This document shows positions 23,032 to 36,924 of a stretch of DNA of 64,000 bases, in pieces. The notes below the pieces were generated by a model that saw only the letters and a list, made by a program, of their open reading frames with translations, was not told where the DNA came from and searched no databases. Within the stretch, counting starts at the first letter, position 1. Every line of letters starts with the position of its first letter. The position numbers and the translations under genes were made by a program. Origin of the DNA: Meconema thalassinum (Eukaryota > Arthropoda > Insecta > Orthoptera > Tettigoniidae); NCBI GenBank assembly GCA_946902985.2, contig OX336399.1:156488411-156552410 (forward strand), read 5' to 3'.

Positions 23032-26000
23032 CTGACATACATTTCCCCTACTCCGACACAACGTAACCGTATTTATATAATCAATAACCGAACATCCGTG
23101 TTGGTTACGTTAACTTTCTATTTAACTCAAATGCCATTTCTACGTTAGTGGTAACGATTTATCCACACAATGATGTACAAAGAACAACTTAACTTGACTA
23201 AAATCAACACAACATTAATATCTGAAGGTTCTACCTCCCAAATTTGACTCTCACCGGCATATTCTACAACTTTTGAAATTACCCGACATACAGTGGACTA
23301 CATATTCACTACAAAATCATGGTTTTCGGGTACTTACATTGGTTATCCTGGTTGCTCCGACCACACATCTTCTCCGTTAATGCCCGCCATCATTTGCATA
23401 TTAGCAAGGCATCATTACACTTTTCACACACATTTTACATAATTTTTCCCTTGAGCAATACAATGCACTTTGCTTCTTCGTGTCGAAGCTATCGCTTCCT
23501 TTTCCACAAACACGTTATATTGATTATTACACTTGTAATTTACATATATTTAAATAACAAATCACAAAAAAAAACACACGATCACGATATACATTTCTCA
23601 CTGGTTGACCCTTATTGCAGAATCTCAGAAATGCAGCTGTTGAAGACCTTTCCTCCACGAATACCCCCGTATCTCGTTTGAATGTCTCGTTATACTGCCT
23701 GACGATTCCCAGCGGTCCCCAATGTCTGTCAACTCCTATCCTTTGATAATTTCCCGATATAGCATAGATATGCTTCCGTCCTGAACGTTAATTAAAGTGG
23801 TATCCCTGTGAAAATGCATCACCCGTATAACAAATGTTTATACCTGCACAATTCGACGTACTATTACCATGTCTAACAAATAGATTATATATTGCGCTCG
23901 TCCATTGTCCATTGTACTTGTACAATTACCACTTTCAATTGTCCTTCGACTGAACCTAAGTCTCCTTGAATGATCCGCTTATAACAAAGCCTAGGACAGT
24001 CCCACGTACATTTTTATAATAACACATAATATATCTTCGTCATGAGGTACGATTGACCTAATATGACATTGTCTTAACTTGTACACCACACTGTACATTT
24101 AATGCGTACTCAATATTAATAACTTTGTAATGCCGACTATCAAAGTATGGCACGACTGTCCTTATTAATTGTTCTCACTTAGTGCGTTACACTGCATGGC
24201 TAACGTACTGTACCCGTTCGTCCTGGGGATGCGATGACCCATCTGCTATTACATCGCATTCCTGGATTTCCAGGACAGAGCGGAGTTAAATGAACACCTT
24301 GTCAAATAAGGAATGTGTCGGAAATTCAGTTGAAATATCTCAAAAGCAGAGGGTATCTCCAGGGTCGTTACGGGTTTAAATTTAATAAAAAAATACAAAT
24401 ATAAATGGGCGCCATCAACTGAATCCCTAGCAAACCACATCCTTCCTGGTTAAGCCTTAATTAAGACAAGGAAAGAAATAGGAAAATCACATCACCATCA
24501 GATCACAACTAAGATAAAAACAAATTTATTCAACTTTGATAGTCAGACAGACATATTAAACACTCATCCTACCCGAGAGCATGGTCGAATGCCAACGTTA
24601 AATTGTCATTGTCCAGATAATCGAACCATCTCTCTATTCTACTCAAAGTGTATTTAATCCACATAAAATAGGAAAAATTTCTAAAGTTCTCTTGGGTTCT
24701 CAGGATCACCGTAGCACTATGTCTTTGCGTCACTGACATTCGTGATACCTGAGACCTAACTTCTCTTTAAATTAACATCATGAATGTGGATATAAAAATA
24801 TTAAGTAATCTGTCTAAACACATATTTTATAATCACATATTTTAATATCACATAATTTATGGCTTGCATGGCATTATTCAAATACTGAATATGTTAGTAA
24901 AATGCTCCTAAACATCGAATAATTAATTTACACTATTTACACTGTCATTAATAATTGCCTCTTTGTGAATCACAGAAAATCCACTACTCATTGGTTATAA
25001 TCATCATCATCATCAAAATTAAATATTTCTCACATTAGTTCTCATCTCAAAATTCAATATATTCATGTCAGAATAATTAATTCATTATCATCAAATCATT
25101 TAAATGAATATTATAATCATCAATTCTTTATGCTCTCTAATTATTCACACACTCTCATTTCATCATCTCCTTCAGATTAAATCATCTTAAATCATCAATA
25201 TAAATTGTTTAATTCATTAACTCAAGTTGAAATTCTTCAAATCATTCAAATCATTTCTCACAATTAAATTTATTTAAATTCATTTAAATTTATTAATCAT
25301 CAGCTTCTTTAATTAATTATCACCTTCTAATTCAGTTATTCATCATCTATTCAATCATCTATTAATTTATTTAAATCAGCTTATTTATTCAAACTTTAAT
25401 TCATCCATCTATTTAATTCATTGATTTAATCCAAAATTTAATTTATCAATTTATTTAAATTTTATTCATCTGGTTATTTAGGTTTTTATTATTTCATCTA
25501 GTCATTTTGATTTTATTTCATTAGGTCAGATCATTAATATGCTTAAATTTCAGATTATTATTTCATTAATTATTATTATCAGAAAATCTTGTATTATCAA
25601 CATTATTTATTTGTTTAATTTCCTAACAAATTGTTTAATATGGGTTATAGAACGTTGTCTTACAGTTTTATCACTTCCAAGTTATATCTTGTATTCAATT
25701 ATCATGCCAAAAAAAATATTATTGCCTTCACAAATTCACGTTGGATCTCACTATCCACAACCACATTATATATTCTCACTTTATCAAATATCACATTTGA
25801 ATACCACAATTATTCCACAAAATTCCATAAATATTCAGCGCACAGCATGAATCGTTAAATTATGCTAGACTGGGTTCGACAACCTCATGTCTGATTCAAA
25901 ATACATTAGCAATATTGCAACTTCCACTTGGCAACTTCCACAAAATGCCTATCACAAACTTCACTTAACCACGTTGCATGATCTACAAAAAAAATACATA

Positions 26001-26551
26001 TCTGGCTCCAAATTATCAACGCACACAATCTCCAATAACTGTAATTAATCTGATCACATCTAGACAACTTCTTAAACAATTAGGAAAAATATTACCTTAG
26101 TAATCGTAATCAAATTCAAGATCTGCTTTCAAATAGCATAAATTCTCTTAAAATTCTCATAATTCACTTCACAGAAAAACACCAATGTGCTATAATCTCT
26201 CACATCGAAATATGCAATACCGATCTGCCTTAAAATAAATCTGACCATTAATGATTCATCTTACAAGATTCAATTACTTTAAATCCTTCTCAAAGGTATT
26301 AAATTCAATCATAAAAATTATCAAAAGCATCAACTGTATCAGCTGTTAACTGAAAGTACTCTCAAAAGAGTATAGCAACAAAATATTGGATTGGCAAACA
26401 AGAATTACAAAATGTAACCCTGCTGAAATTTATTTTTAATTTATTTAATAAAATTCGACTGATACGTGACTAGTAGTTCCTTGTTTGATCCTCTTACAAT
26501 CTCAAGTACACTCGGATGATAAAAATGAGTTCCTCAATGGCAAGTAAGATG

Positions 26552-26692
26552 AGTAACCACCACACAATCGTATAAATACGAAAGGCCTTGCCCCGTCGTC
26601 TAACATGATAATGCCCTGAACGATGGGTAAAGATGTGTACCACCACGCAATCGTATAAATACGAAAGGCCCCATCTCGTCGTCTAATGAGTG
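26552..26692 (+). repeat. Tandem duplication, ~86-bp period
   Basis: CAATCGTATAAATACGAAAG occurs twice (about 26566 and 26651), each preceded by ACCACCAC and followed by GGCC...CGTCGTCTAA. Differences between copies are few. Confidence 0.8.
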
Positions 26693-29600
26693 AATGTACC
26701 AGATTGGAATCAACAAGTCTCTAGTTGTCATATAAAAGCGATATTCATTCACTTGAGTGAATAACATCTTAATATCTCCAAACAATCCAAATGGAAAAAA
26801 ATCCCTACTGATGAATAATACGCACTCGCTAGTATGCAATGAACTGACGAAGTAATTTAAATAATCCAATTGCAGATCACGAGTTCGAAATACTCGTCAC
26901 AAAAAATAACTATCCAAGAAAACTATCCTTACTGGAAAAATGTCTAAAAGACCAAACATCTGCTTAATAAAGCCAACCAATGGTGAGAATTTCGTATAAT
27001 GGTGCCTGATATATCATATGGTAACGCCATATTCTAGCAAAATTTGGAGCAAATAATGTCTAAGCCATGTCTAAATAATTGTAGAACTCCTACTAGAAAA
27101 ATATACAAGTATGCCCAGTGTTCATGAAAATATCATATCAGGAAGTCGTAACTCTTACAGTACCTTCTCATATCAGCTGTTATTATATTTCAAAGATCGT
27201 CGATTATCCTCGTGTGTAATAAATTTCTCGAAAGATCGACGTGAATATCATATCACCCACGCGATAACGATCGCCTTCATATCCCAAGTGAATCAGCTGT
27301 TAGACCACCTCTTCTTCAGGAATCGAATCCACCGCTCCGTGGTGCCATCGCGTCTCTGTCTTCGTTTACTCCGACATGATGAACTGCATGTTATCCATAG
27401 CGGATACTGTCCAAATTCTTACGTTAAAGTTCATGAAAGCAGCGTACCCCATATTCTTCTTTTATGTTACGCCACTGTCCCATACAATGTTCGGTTTGCT
27501 TGTTGAAAGTTCAATCTCCACAGTGGTTAAGTCTCACTTGCAGTAAATAAATTTTATTTATGAGAGTGTATAAATTTTTGAAACACCTTGTAGCTGTGTT
27601 CGTACTCGATATTTTATAATAATTCATGAAAAGGAATTCTATTAATGCACGTGCCAATGTTCATAAGTGCATATGCTTGTAACATTTCGTTTGCTTAAAA
27701 GCGTTAATGTTGTTTGGACCCCATGGTCGCTCTACATGTTCCGTTATGAAATGCATAGTCGTAATGTCATTGAAATACCTAAGTTCATTTGAAGTTTACT
27801 ATTGCAGTATATTGTAACTATCTGCCCGCACAATTCTATTACTGAATACAAGTCCCAATTCAATGTTGTAACTGAATGTTGAAATGAAGTTCAACTTCTT
27901 TAATGTTGCCTGCGTATAAAAGTCGGAACTAGCCTGCTCGGATCTACTGCACTGTTCCAGAATGATCTACGCTTAAAGCCGGCCTCGCCATGCCGCTTTG
28001 CTATACTGTTCTGCGTTACAAAAAGCAGCTCGAAATAATGTTTCCAATCTCGTATTAGAATGCTGTTCTGACCCCGGCCTTCTCCTGCTTCCACGGCCCG
28101 CACAGCTTGCCTCCTAACCGGTCCTCGCCGTCTACCGTGCGTTGCTCGCCTTGGCTCACTGACCTACTTCCTGCTCTCTGCCTGGTGAAGCAATACTGTC
28201 GCTTTCACTTTACGTAACAAATGCTGTGCACCGCTCAGCTTTGCCGTACGCTCTGCGCATGTGTACCACTCAGCCCTGACGACTGAACTCGACTGATGTC
28301 TCTAGACTGCATTGACCAGCTCCTACCTGGCGCTGTCACGTGATGCTCCCCCACCTTCTACGGTCGTGCGTCACAAGTATAATCTCGACCACCTTCATCT
28401 CGGCTATTAAGTTATACAATAACTTAAGGGGTTATCTGTCTTTCTTCAAGTTATTATCATATATATTGTGCCCTTGCAGCAAGAAATATGCAAATCACAG
28501 TATGCCAGCATTGCCCAATTCGGGATTTTTCGGGGCTGCGGTAAGTTCTCCCACTCTGTGACTTACATATTTTGGATTAAATAGAGGATACACTTGCAAA
28601 AATAACAACAAAATCAACTCCTATTTTAACACATTTAATTCATCAAAAATTATGGCGCTACAAACAAATAAACACATAAACTACTGACCAATATCATTCT
28701 ACTTGTCCAAAGTGAACAAGGAATAGCATAAAAATAAAACAAATATTAGATTAAAACACATGGTTTTCTTTAAAACCAACAATTCACGATTATTTTCACT
28801 TCCATAAAGTACTTATCTTAAAGTTCCAAATAACTACGAGCTTCTTTGGCTCGATACTTTCCCATAATAATGGTGTCATATTTGTGTACACCTCAAGAAT
28901 TATTTTTATCTTTTCTTATCATCAAAACAAATATATAATTACATTTTAACTTACATGTTAATTATTCACTTCAATATTTGGGCATATCACATGTTCTCCA
29001 TATTTACTATCTCTCTCAAGTTTTGCAAATTCACTACGGTGATCGGGAAAACTATTTGTGTACTCCAGAGTTATAAAGATTACTTGACAAAGTCAAAAAC
29101 TATGATCACTCCCGAAACCTAGTTATCTTCACAAAACTCGTGGATTCCTATTTTCCATCCAATATTACAATAGGGATTTTATTTAACTCATTTGTCTTAT
29201 AAGACCATTATCACATAAGAAAACTACGATCTGAATTGGCAAGCGATAATATCAATCTACAAGGACCTCGGTTCAACGCCCGGGTCATTAACAACTTTAA
29301 ACTTTCACGGTGTATTTAAAACATCTTACAAGACGGTTTTTACCCACCCTCGCTCGATGAGGGTCAGGCCATTATACTCGGGCGTGATTTATGACAAGGA
29401 AAGCGACTCTCTGCCTAACCTACGGTGGCAGCTCTCTTCAATGCTTTAAAACAAACCTTCACATTATTCTCAGTTCTGTGGAGAGACCTGGCTTTTACTT
29501 CACTTATCTCCATTCAACAATATTCTTTGGCTCATAAACCACATTCGTAACCTTGGCATTTATTAATTATGAGAGGGTCCTCATTGATTGGGAAGATTAA

Positions 29601-31497
29601 TACACATTCTACGACGAATAATTAGGGGCTTTAACAACAAAAGGATTCTAGGTTCGAATCTCTTAACATGCCTCGGGAACATTTCCACATCAGAGGACTT
29701 ATACAAAACGCGATTTAGGGTCAAGCCGTAGCTTACAGGACCTACGCTCAATCATACCATACATTAGCTCCCTTTTAAATAATACACACATGGCCTCGTG
29801 ATCCACATCACAATTAAGAGGACTTACAACATATCTCAATTCACTGCAATCAACTACCCTCCATAAGTAACTTACCAAGTACTTTAACTTTTACGCGTTC
29901 CTAGCGTGACTTTTTATTTAATTGCGTTCCATTACGCTACACATTACTTTACGGCCGAATGTCTTCCAAAGAACTGATAAATTTCATAGTAACAATTGAT
30001 ACATATCTCAATTCTTATATTAATCTTTCCGTTGACAATAAATCGCTCCCCTTTTAAGAACATGCATTCACATCATGTCTTATACATTTGTTAAGGCTTC
30101 AACGCTCTATATTTTTATATCATTCAATTTAATCTTTATTTAAATTTCTTTACCTTGTTATTCACATCATGTTTTCATTCCTCACAAAAGCTCAAAAGCT
30201 ATTTCTTTCATATAATTCAAATTTACCTTTATGTAAATATCTTTGTTATAATTATTATTATCACGCTTGCTTTTAGAACATTCATTAAATACTGACATTT
30301 TATTCCATGCATTTCCTCTACAGGATTTATTATTTCACATAATTATTTATTATTTCTTAAAACTTTATTTTCGTTCAGATCGCGTTCTTATTTAGTTATT
30401 ATTCATTTAAAAACATCCCTTCTACTCAAAACTCCGGTGGAATTGTACACAAAATTTTTCCCGACACCAAAACATAATGAAAATCTTTACTTACATGTTT
30501 AAGGTCGCTTTCTGACCTTTATTCTCGTTTGATGTGACATTTTGGCCCACCTTCTTGACCTACTCCATATTGTACAATCTCATCTTATGTACAGAAATTT
30601 CTTGACACATATTCACTATACTTAACACTGACAACATTTTTTTTATCCACTGGTGTATCCGTTTTGAACACACATTAAAACACTAAAAAATATTACTCTG
30701 GTACATATTATAACACATATCACTGTGCATAAAAACGCTTTCACTTTACCTAAAACACTTAAAATGATACTCTTATTTCTTTTCTCTCAATATTTACACT
30801 TCACTCCTATCACACGGGCGTATCTCAACGATTTTTTACAATTTCTGTCGGCTGTTGATGATCCCTGATGTGAATCCTATCGACCTGCATTGGACGTGTG
30901 ATTTTACTCGTTCAAAGTTGCTCTCTCCTACAATGGAAACTACTGGTTTCAGTCTCTCAAAACCGCTTCTATTGTCTATTACTCGGCTTTACTTTATCTG
31001 CTTTAACTAGGCGATAAATGTCTTTTCTTTGCCGTCACCTCTATTTATATATGGTGGTCTATCGCACCCTATAGTTTCTATATCTTGGCCTCCCTTCGAG
31101 GACCGTATACTGTCTATCGTTTATTTTTGACGTTTTCTCACTAGAGTAGGCTAAGTTTTCCCTCTGGTTTCGAAACTAAGTTCCTAAGTTCCTTTCGCTT
31201 GAACTTCTATCTTTCGCGATCGTAATTACTGTAAAGTTCCTTTACAGGACTTAATGTCTTTAACAATGTCTTTACTAAACGTAACGCCGTTTATTTGTTG
31301 GAGTTCTTATAACTTCGTAACTGTATCGAACAGTGTTCTTCTGGAACTCGAAGTTCCCTACTGATCGCTGTATCTTACTTTGGCGATATTGCTTTAAAGT
31401 CCGTATATTTAATGTTCTTTATAATTTAGGACTCTTCAAAGTCTCGAACTGCTAACCCTCAGCGTAGCGTACTTATATCGTAACTGGTCTACACTCG

Positions 31498-31770
31498 GTG
31501 AACTTGTAACATAGCCTCCCACAGGCTCTGGATCGATGTCTAATACAGCTTAACGTCCCCCTCACGGGCTCTTGAATACTGCGTATACGATGTGGTGCAG
31601 CACTTCCGCTCACGGAATGCTCGTAGACTGAATGATTATGATGCTCCAGCGTAACGCCCCCCTGGACGGACTAATACTGCATGTACAGCGTGACGTTCCC
31701 CTCACGGGCTCTCGTAGACTGCATGCACTGATGCAGAGTAACACCCCCTCACGGGCTGTCAGAATAACTG
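31498..31770 (+). repeat. Minisatellite, about six ~40-51-bp units
   Basis: Units share TAACG(T/C)CCCCCTCACGGG(C) then CTCGTAGACTGCATG, at about 31510, 31553, 31600, 31648, 31692 and 31737. CCC-TCAC-GGG could form a tiny stem in most units. No coding frame runs through them. Confidence 0.65.
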
Positions 31771-34189
31771 CATGATTGGCTTGGTGAGGCCAGGAGTTTT
31801 ATACCTTTCAGCCAAAAAAAGATAAAACTCTAGTCCTTTTCGTGACCAACTTTTGAACTAATTGTCGCACAATTATAAAAATTATATATCCAGAAAGCTC
31901 GTCTTCCAAACGTAAAATAATCTTCCTGTGCATGGAAATCGATCGTGCATTTCCGAGATATTAATTAATTTCTCGTCCTCAACTGTGTGGGTGGTGCGGT
32001 TCTTTTTTTATTCTCCCACTCCTTGGGTCTCGGTGAACCCCCAATGACGTCTACTTGCGTTTGCAGTTTTTTCCTGTGCAATTTTTACAAGGTTTATCTT
32101 TACACAAAAATCTCTAATCCAAAATGATTCACCGTACTGTATCTGTTTACTTATTTTTATACTCGTAAACAGGTTAAATTTAATTATTCCTGTTCTGACT
32201 CAGCAGCGAGGTTGCCATATTCCTGCAACGTAAGAGCAATTTCCGAGTCCAGCTTCTTCGTCTTACAGTTAACACTTTCCACTCGTTCTAATAATATCCA
32301 TGACTGGCTCCTTATAAATGTCAAGAGGCATGAGCTCATCTAAGGAACACCTGGCCCTAGCGCTTGCACAATGTTAGGCTATAATCCTGGCTTGAAATCT
32401 CTCTCCGTTCCCTTAGAAACTGTATGATTCTTTCATTCCTTTCTCAAAGTACATGGATTCGACTCTCTTTGAGGCCATGGTACATGGGTTCAATATTGCT
32501 TGACATTTCTTCTCTTCTGAGATGATTAAATATACTGTTCCATATAGATCTTAATAAAACTTTAATATTCCTCCCATAATTCCATCTACCTGACTGGCAA
32601 TGCCTTCTTGATCCTTGGCCTTCTACGTCATTTCCTGACTCGATTTGAGCGCTATCTTTACAACTTTTCCCATAAATCTCAACTACGGCTCAATGTCAGC
32701 TGGCGTAGCCGATAGCCTCAACTAGGTATCGGGTACAGTACTGATGAACACTAGATTGTTAAAGTGCGCGCGTCCCTCCCTGGACTCGAGCAACATGCGC
32801 TCCGCACTAGAATATGGCACGACTGACCTCGACTGCCTGCTCCCCTGACCTTATATCTGTTTTCAGCAGAAAAGTAGGTCCATAAATTCCTTGGAACTTC
32901 ACCTCCTCTCTACGTGCTTCTCGGGTCTTGCAATGACGTTTTCCTGGTCCATCTTGCCTCGCTGATTACATATCTGCCTGTGTGCATGAGGATCGATCGT
33001 TCAATTAATTAATATTAATTGCCTTTGCCACCGCGTACCCAAGCCACGTGGGTGGTTCTTCCCCTCTGGCATGGTCATAGTTCTGCGCTGGGCTCATTCC
33101 TCCTGTGTTCTTGCGCATTACCTTAAATCTGCATCGATTTCGATGTATGACGGCTTGATAATTAGCCTCCCTGCAATTCATCCACGTAGGTGCAATCCTC
33201 ATGTCTCTGAGTTACTCAAATCACGAGTAATCATTTAATTATTCTTGCAGTTTCCCACTCCACTGGGCTTCCTCTTATGAGAAGGGGAATCACTGGACCA
33301 TATATTACTGTCCTCCCTCCTCTCAGACGGTGTAAATAGGTCCGTGTAACTGACGTGGCGCCGTGAAAACACGCCTATTTTCTAAACTCATTTGCAACAT
33401 GTCTAGGGCTCCAACTTTCAGTGCTAAGTCCCGAACTGTATGCATTTTACAGCCCAACACTGCCGTATTCTGCTAATATTTTCTACATTATATTATCAAA
33501 TAATATCAGAATTCCTTTACATCACAACAGTGATTTACTGTGTCCTTTCTCTAGGGTTTTTTATAGCTTAAACTCCCTCTAAGACCTCGGGTTCGTTTCT
33601 TGCTGGCATCTCTAGTCTGTTCTCATTTTTCCAGAGACCCAGGTTCGACACCAGTCAGCCTAATACCGTAGGGTTCAATACTTAGCTCCTTTCACTACAC
33701 TCTCACAGAGGCAAAACAGACATTTAAAATATATTGTACATTTGCCTAATGAATGTGTATTTTTGAATAATGTACCTCATTTTTGAAAACTAAGCATAAC
33801 GTTGCAGTCATGCTAGATAAGGGAGCAACAAGGGAAACAAGTTGTTGGTTCAGGATGTATCTTCAATAAACCAAGGCCAGCATTAACGGCAGTATTAATG
33901 TTTCCAGGAAATTCTCAATAGATTGGGTGGGGGCTTAAATATAGGTCATTAACATACGCGTGGCGAGAATTTAAACTGTTCTTTAATAGTTTTAAGATGT
34001 CCATAATACAGTAGCATAGACCATAATTATTAGGATGTTCTAGACTTTACAGCAAGCATATGTTACATTGCTCGGCGAACACAGACAGGAAAGCGGTGGA
34101 AAGGACAAGGAGGATAAGAAACAACGTAACAACAGGAAATTGCTTCCAATTTAGTGATGCAGTGGTGTTGGCAACTCAAACAGCTCGTT

Positions 34190-34789
34190 CACAATAGTTA
34201 TGTACCATTAGATGAATATTATTGCGTAGGTTCATTATTCGATTGTTTACTTCGATCACATGACTAGGACACAAGATATAAAAACCTCATTTTGAAATTT
34301 CACACAGCCGCCATCTTGAGTTTATGAAAAAATTAAATTAGATGCCAGTAGATTGAATTTTGTACATACATTTACCTGACCGGTACCAAGTTTCTCTGAG
34401 CTTGGATGAATAAATCGCGAGAAAATTCCATTGAAATGAATTAACTTCGTTTGGCTACCATGTTGGTTTTGTACTTGACAGGTTTATGGAAGTCACTTGG
34501 GTGAACTGTTAGTAGTATCCTTTATCATCGTACAAAATTTCAGGGTGAAATCTGTTACTGTTGCGGAGATATAGAATACCAGTAAAATATTTCGCTTGTG
34601 GCGCCATGTTGGATTGGTGAAGCGTATTAAAATTTGATAGACACGGTGGAGGTTGGACAAGGTAATATTATTTACTAACTGAATTTCATTGAAATCGTTT
34701 CGGTCGTTTAAATTGTATTAGGTACACACACGGACAAAAGGTGATCTCATAAGCCTTTTTTTTTTCAGATATGTAAATATGCTAAAAAT
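34190..34789 (-). repeat. Family B element, truncated copy 3
   Basis: The high-coordinate end (GCTAAAAATG, then AAGGTGATCTCATAAGCC reversed) is the family B start. The low end stops within the core without the terminal hairpin. Core anchors such as CGCCATCTTGAG and GCGCCATGTTGGATTGG are present. Confidence 0.65.
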
Positions 34790-34819
34790 GGCTTCCAACA
34801 CGATAATTGATCTTTAACC

Positions 34820-36343
34820 AAACAAGTAGTTCCGTGAAGAACTATACAGCCTATTTTCATATATCCTACTTATGTTAATTGCCACTATCAACATACACAA
34901 TTTCTGTTTGATTGCTGTAATAGATTCGTAGATATTAAGAACCGACTAAATATTTCGGATGGTCGCCATGTTGGATTTTATATATGTAGGTCCTAGAGTA
35001 ATGTACTGTTACATGCAGATTATTGTGAACGTGTAGTATTCAAACTTCAATCACATAATTAGGACACAAGAAAAAACAAGGAGATTTTAAAATTTTTCAC
35101 AGCTGCCATCTTGAGGTTATGGAAACAATTGAAATAAATTAGATGCCAGTGGATTAACATTCGTATAAGGATTTACTGTACCAAGTTTCACTGCACTCGG
35201 ATGGTTAAATTGCGAGAAACGTCCATGTGAATATTTATAATTCGCGTCACCTCGATGTTGGATTTGTGATCACCAGGTTATTTAAAGTCCTATAGGTGAA
35301 CTTAAGTTCATAGCCCCTATGAACAGAAAAAAATGCAGTTTGATTGCTAAAATAGATTCGTAGATATTCAGTATCGTCTAAATATTTCGGATGGTCGCCA
35401 TGTTGGATTGTTAAATGTATAGGCCATAGAGTCATGTACCATTAAATGAAAATTATTGCGTAGGTTCATTATTCAAACTTTCACTTCGATCGCATGACTA
35501 CATCACAAGAAATAAAAACTTAATTTTAAAATTCGCACTGCCGCCATCTTGAGGTTATGTAAACAATTGAACTAAATTATATACCAGTGGATTACAATGT
35601 GTATAAATATTTCCTGTACCAGGTTTCAGTGAGCTTGGAACATTAAATCGTGAGAAAGGTCTATTTGAAATTTTCAAATTCGCTTGGCCGCCATGTTCGT
35701 TTTGTAGTTAACCGGTTTTTGAAAGTCTTATAGATGGACTTCCAGTAGTGCCTCTTATCTCCGTAAAAAAATTTAGGGTGATACCGCTAATAGTTTCAGA
35801 GATATAGAATGCCGGCGAAATATTTCGCACATCCGCCATCTTGTGATTATGTAAACAATTGAATGAAGTTTGATGTCGGTGCATTACAATGTGTATAAAC
35901 ATATACTGTACCAAGTTTCATTGCGTTTGGTTGGTCAAATCGCGAGAAACGTCTATTTAAAAGTCGAAAATTCGCTTGGCCTCCATGTTGGTTTTGTAGT
36001 TACCAGGTTTTCAAAAGTCACATAAGTGAACTCATAGTAGTTCCCTCTATCACCGTAGAAAATGTCAGGGTAATATCGGTAATAGTTTCGGAGATATTGA
36101 ATGCTGGTGAAATATTTCGCACAGCCGCCATGTTGGATTGGTGAGTCGTAACAAAATTTGAAGGGCACGGTCGAGGTCGCCGGGAATAGTGCTATGAACT
36201 TTCCGAGTTTCATTGAAATCGCTCCTGCCGTTTAGATTTTATTAGGGGGGGACACACACACGAATCACACACACACGCACACACACACGGACAAAAGGTG
36301 ATCGCATAAGCCTATTTTTTCAAAATTGAAAATAGGCTAAAAA
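34820..36343 (-). mobile_element. Family B Helentron-like element, copy 2 (complete)
   Basis: The minus-strand order is TTTTTAGCCTATTTTCAATT, AAATAGGCTTATGCGATCACC, a GT-rich microsatellite (36250-36292), the 'ATGGCGGC' core units, then GAAAATAGGCTGTATAGTTC and the AGTTC...GAACT hairpin with ACTTGTT. Its ~1.52 kb matches copy 1 at 1381-2899 in length and layout. Non-coding. Confidence 0.7.
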
Positions 36344-36599
36344 TCTGTATTTCTATGGAAATTTGTAAAATTGTTGTAAGCGATTTATAACAGGCTCAGT
36401 GATAAAATCAATATCGTTACTTTTTTTTATCCTTAACCCTTTATGGGATAGTGGTCTCTATTTTAACAAACTATCATAAGGACAGTTTACGCTTTCAAAG
36501 ATACTGTTGGTTGAATCTTTCGTCCAAATTTCGGAGAATTTTCATGCCGAAGTGCTAGTATTTCTAAGAATGAAATATTATACGTATCTACTTGACGTA

Positions 36600-36905
36600 A
36601 TGTGATGGATAAAATAAAATAAAATGCCAAAAACATTAACAATTAAAGTGTAAAATAAAAATATAAATATAGAAATAAAAATCATCAAAATAAAACTACA
36701 ATAATAAAAGAAATATAAAAATTTAAATTATATAATTATCTAAAAAGAGTTATGAAAATGAAAATTATAATGATCAATTCTAAATCAAAATTAAATCTAT
36801 AAGAACATAAATTAAACATAAAAATAAATATAAAAACATTACAATTAGAGAAACAAGAGAAAACATTAATAATAATAGTAAAATCACTAAACAAAGAAGA
36901 AGGAA
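36600..36905 (+). repeat. A-rich low-complexity tract
   Basis: Long AAAATAAAATAAAAT-like sequence nearly free of G and C. It resembles the A-rich tail after the LINE end at 40985-41040 and may be the tail of an older retrocopy. Confidence 0.6.
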
Positions 36906-36924
36906 ATGAAATCAGTTTCGATTA

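Larger units (their letters stand above)
20924..33700. other. ~12.7-kb G-poor, strand-asymmetric AT-rich tract, no gene recognised
   Basis: Hand counts on single 60-base lines give C 20/G 2 (21481-21540), C 16/G 1 (25141-25200) and C 8/G 2 (28921-28980). Flanking DNA is roughly balanced. No open frame here exceeds about 130 codons and none shows a domain I know. Local features are an (ATT)n run (23003-23033), a TTCATCATT-rich stretch (24980-25530), a short direct repeat (26.56/26.64 kb) and a ~48-bp minisatellite (31.5 kb). It could be one large decayed insertion or intron-like sequence transcribed from the minus strand. I cannot decide. Confidence 0.5.

Noticed and set aside
24407..24414. 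Minus-strand TGGCGCCC as a retroviral-type primer binding site
   Set aside because: Only eight bases match, and no flanking LTR, polypurine tract or gag/pol coding sequence was found.
33005..33202. Minus-strand 65-residue frame as a gag-like or host exon
   Set aside because: There is no zinc knuckle or other motif and no neighbouring coding sequence.
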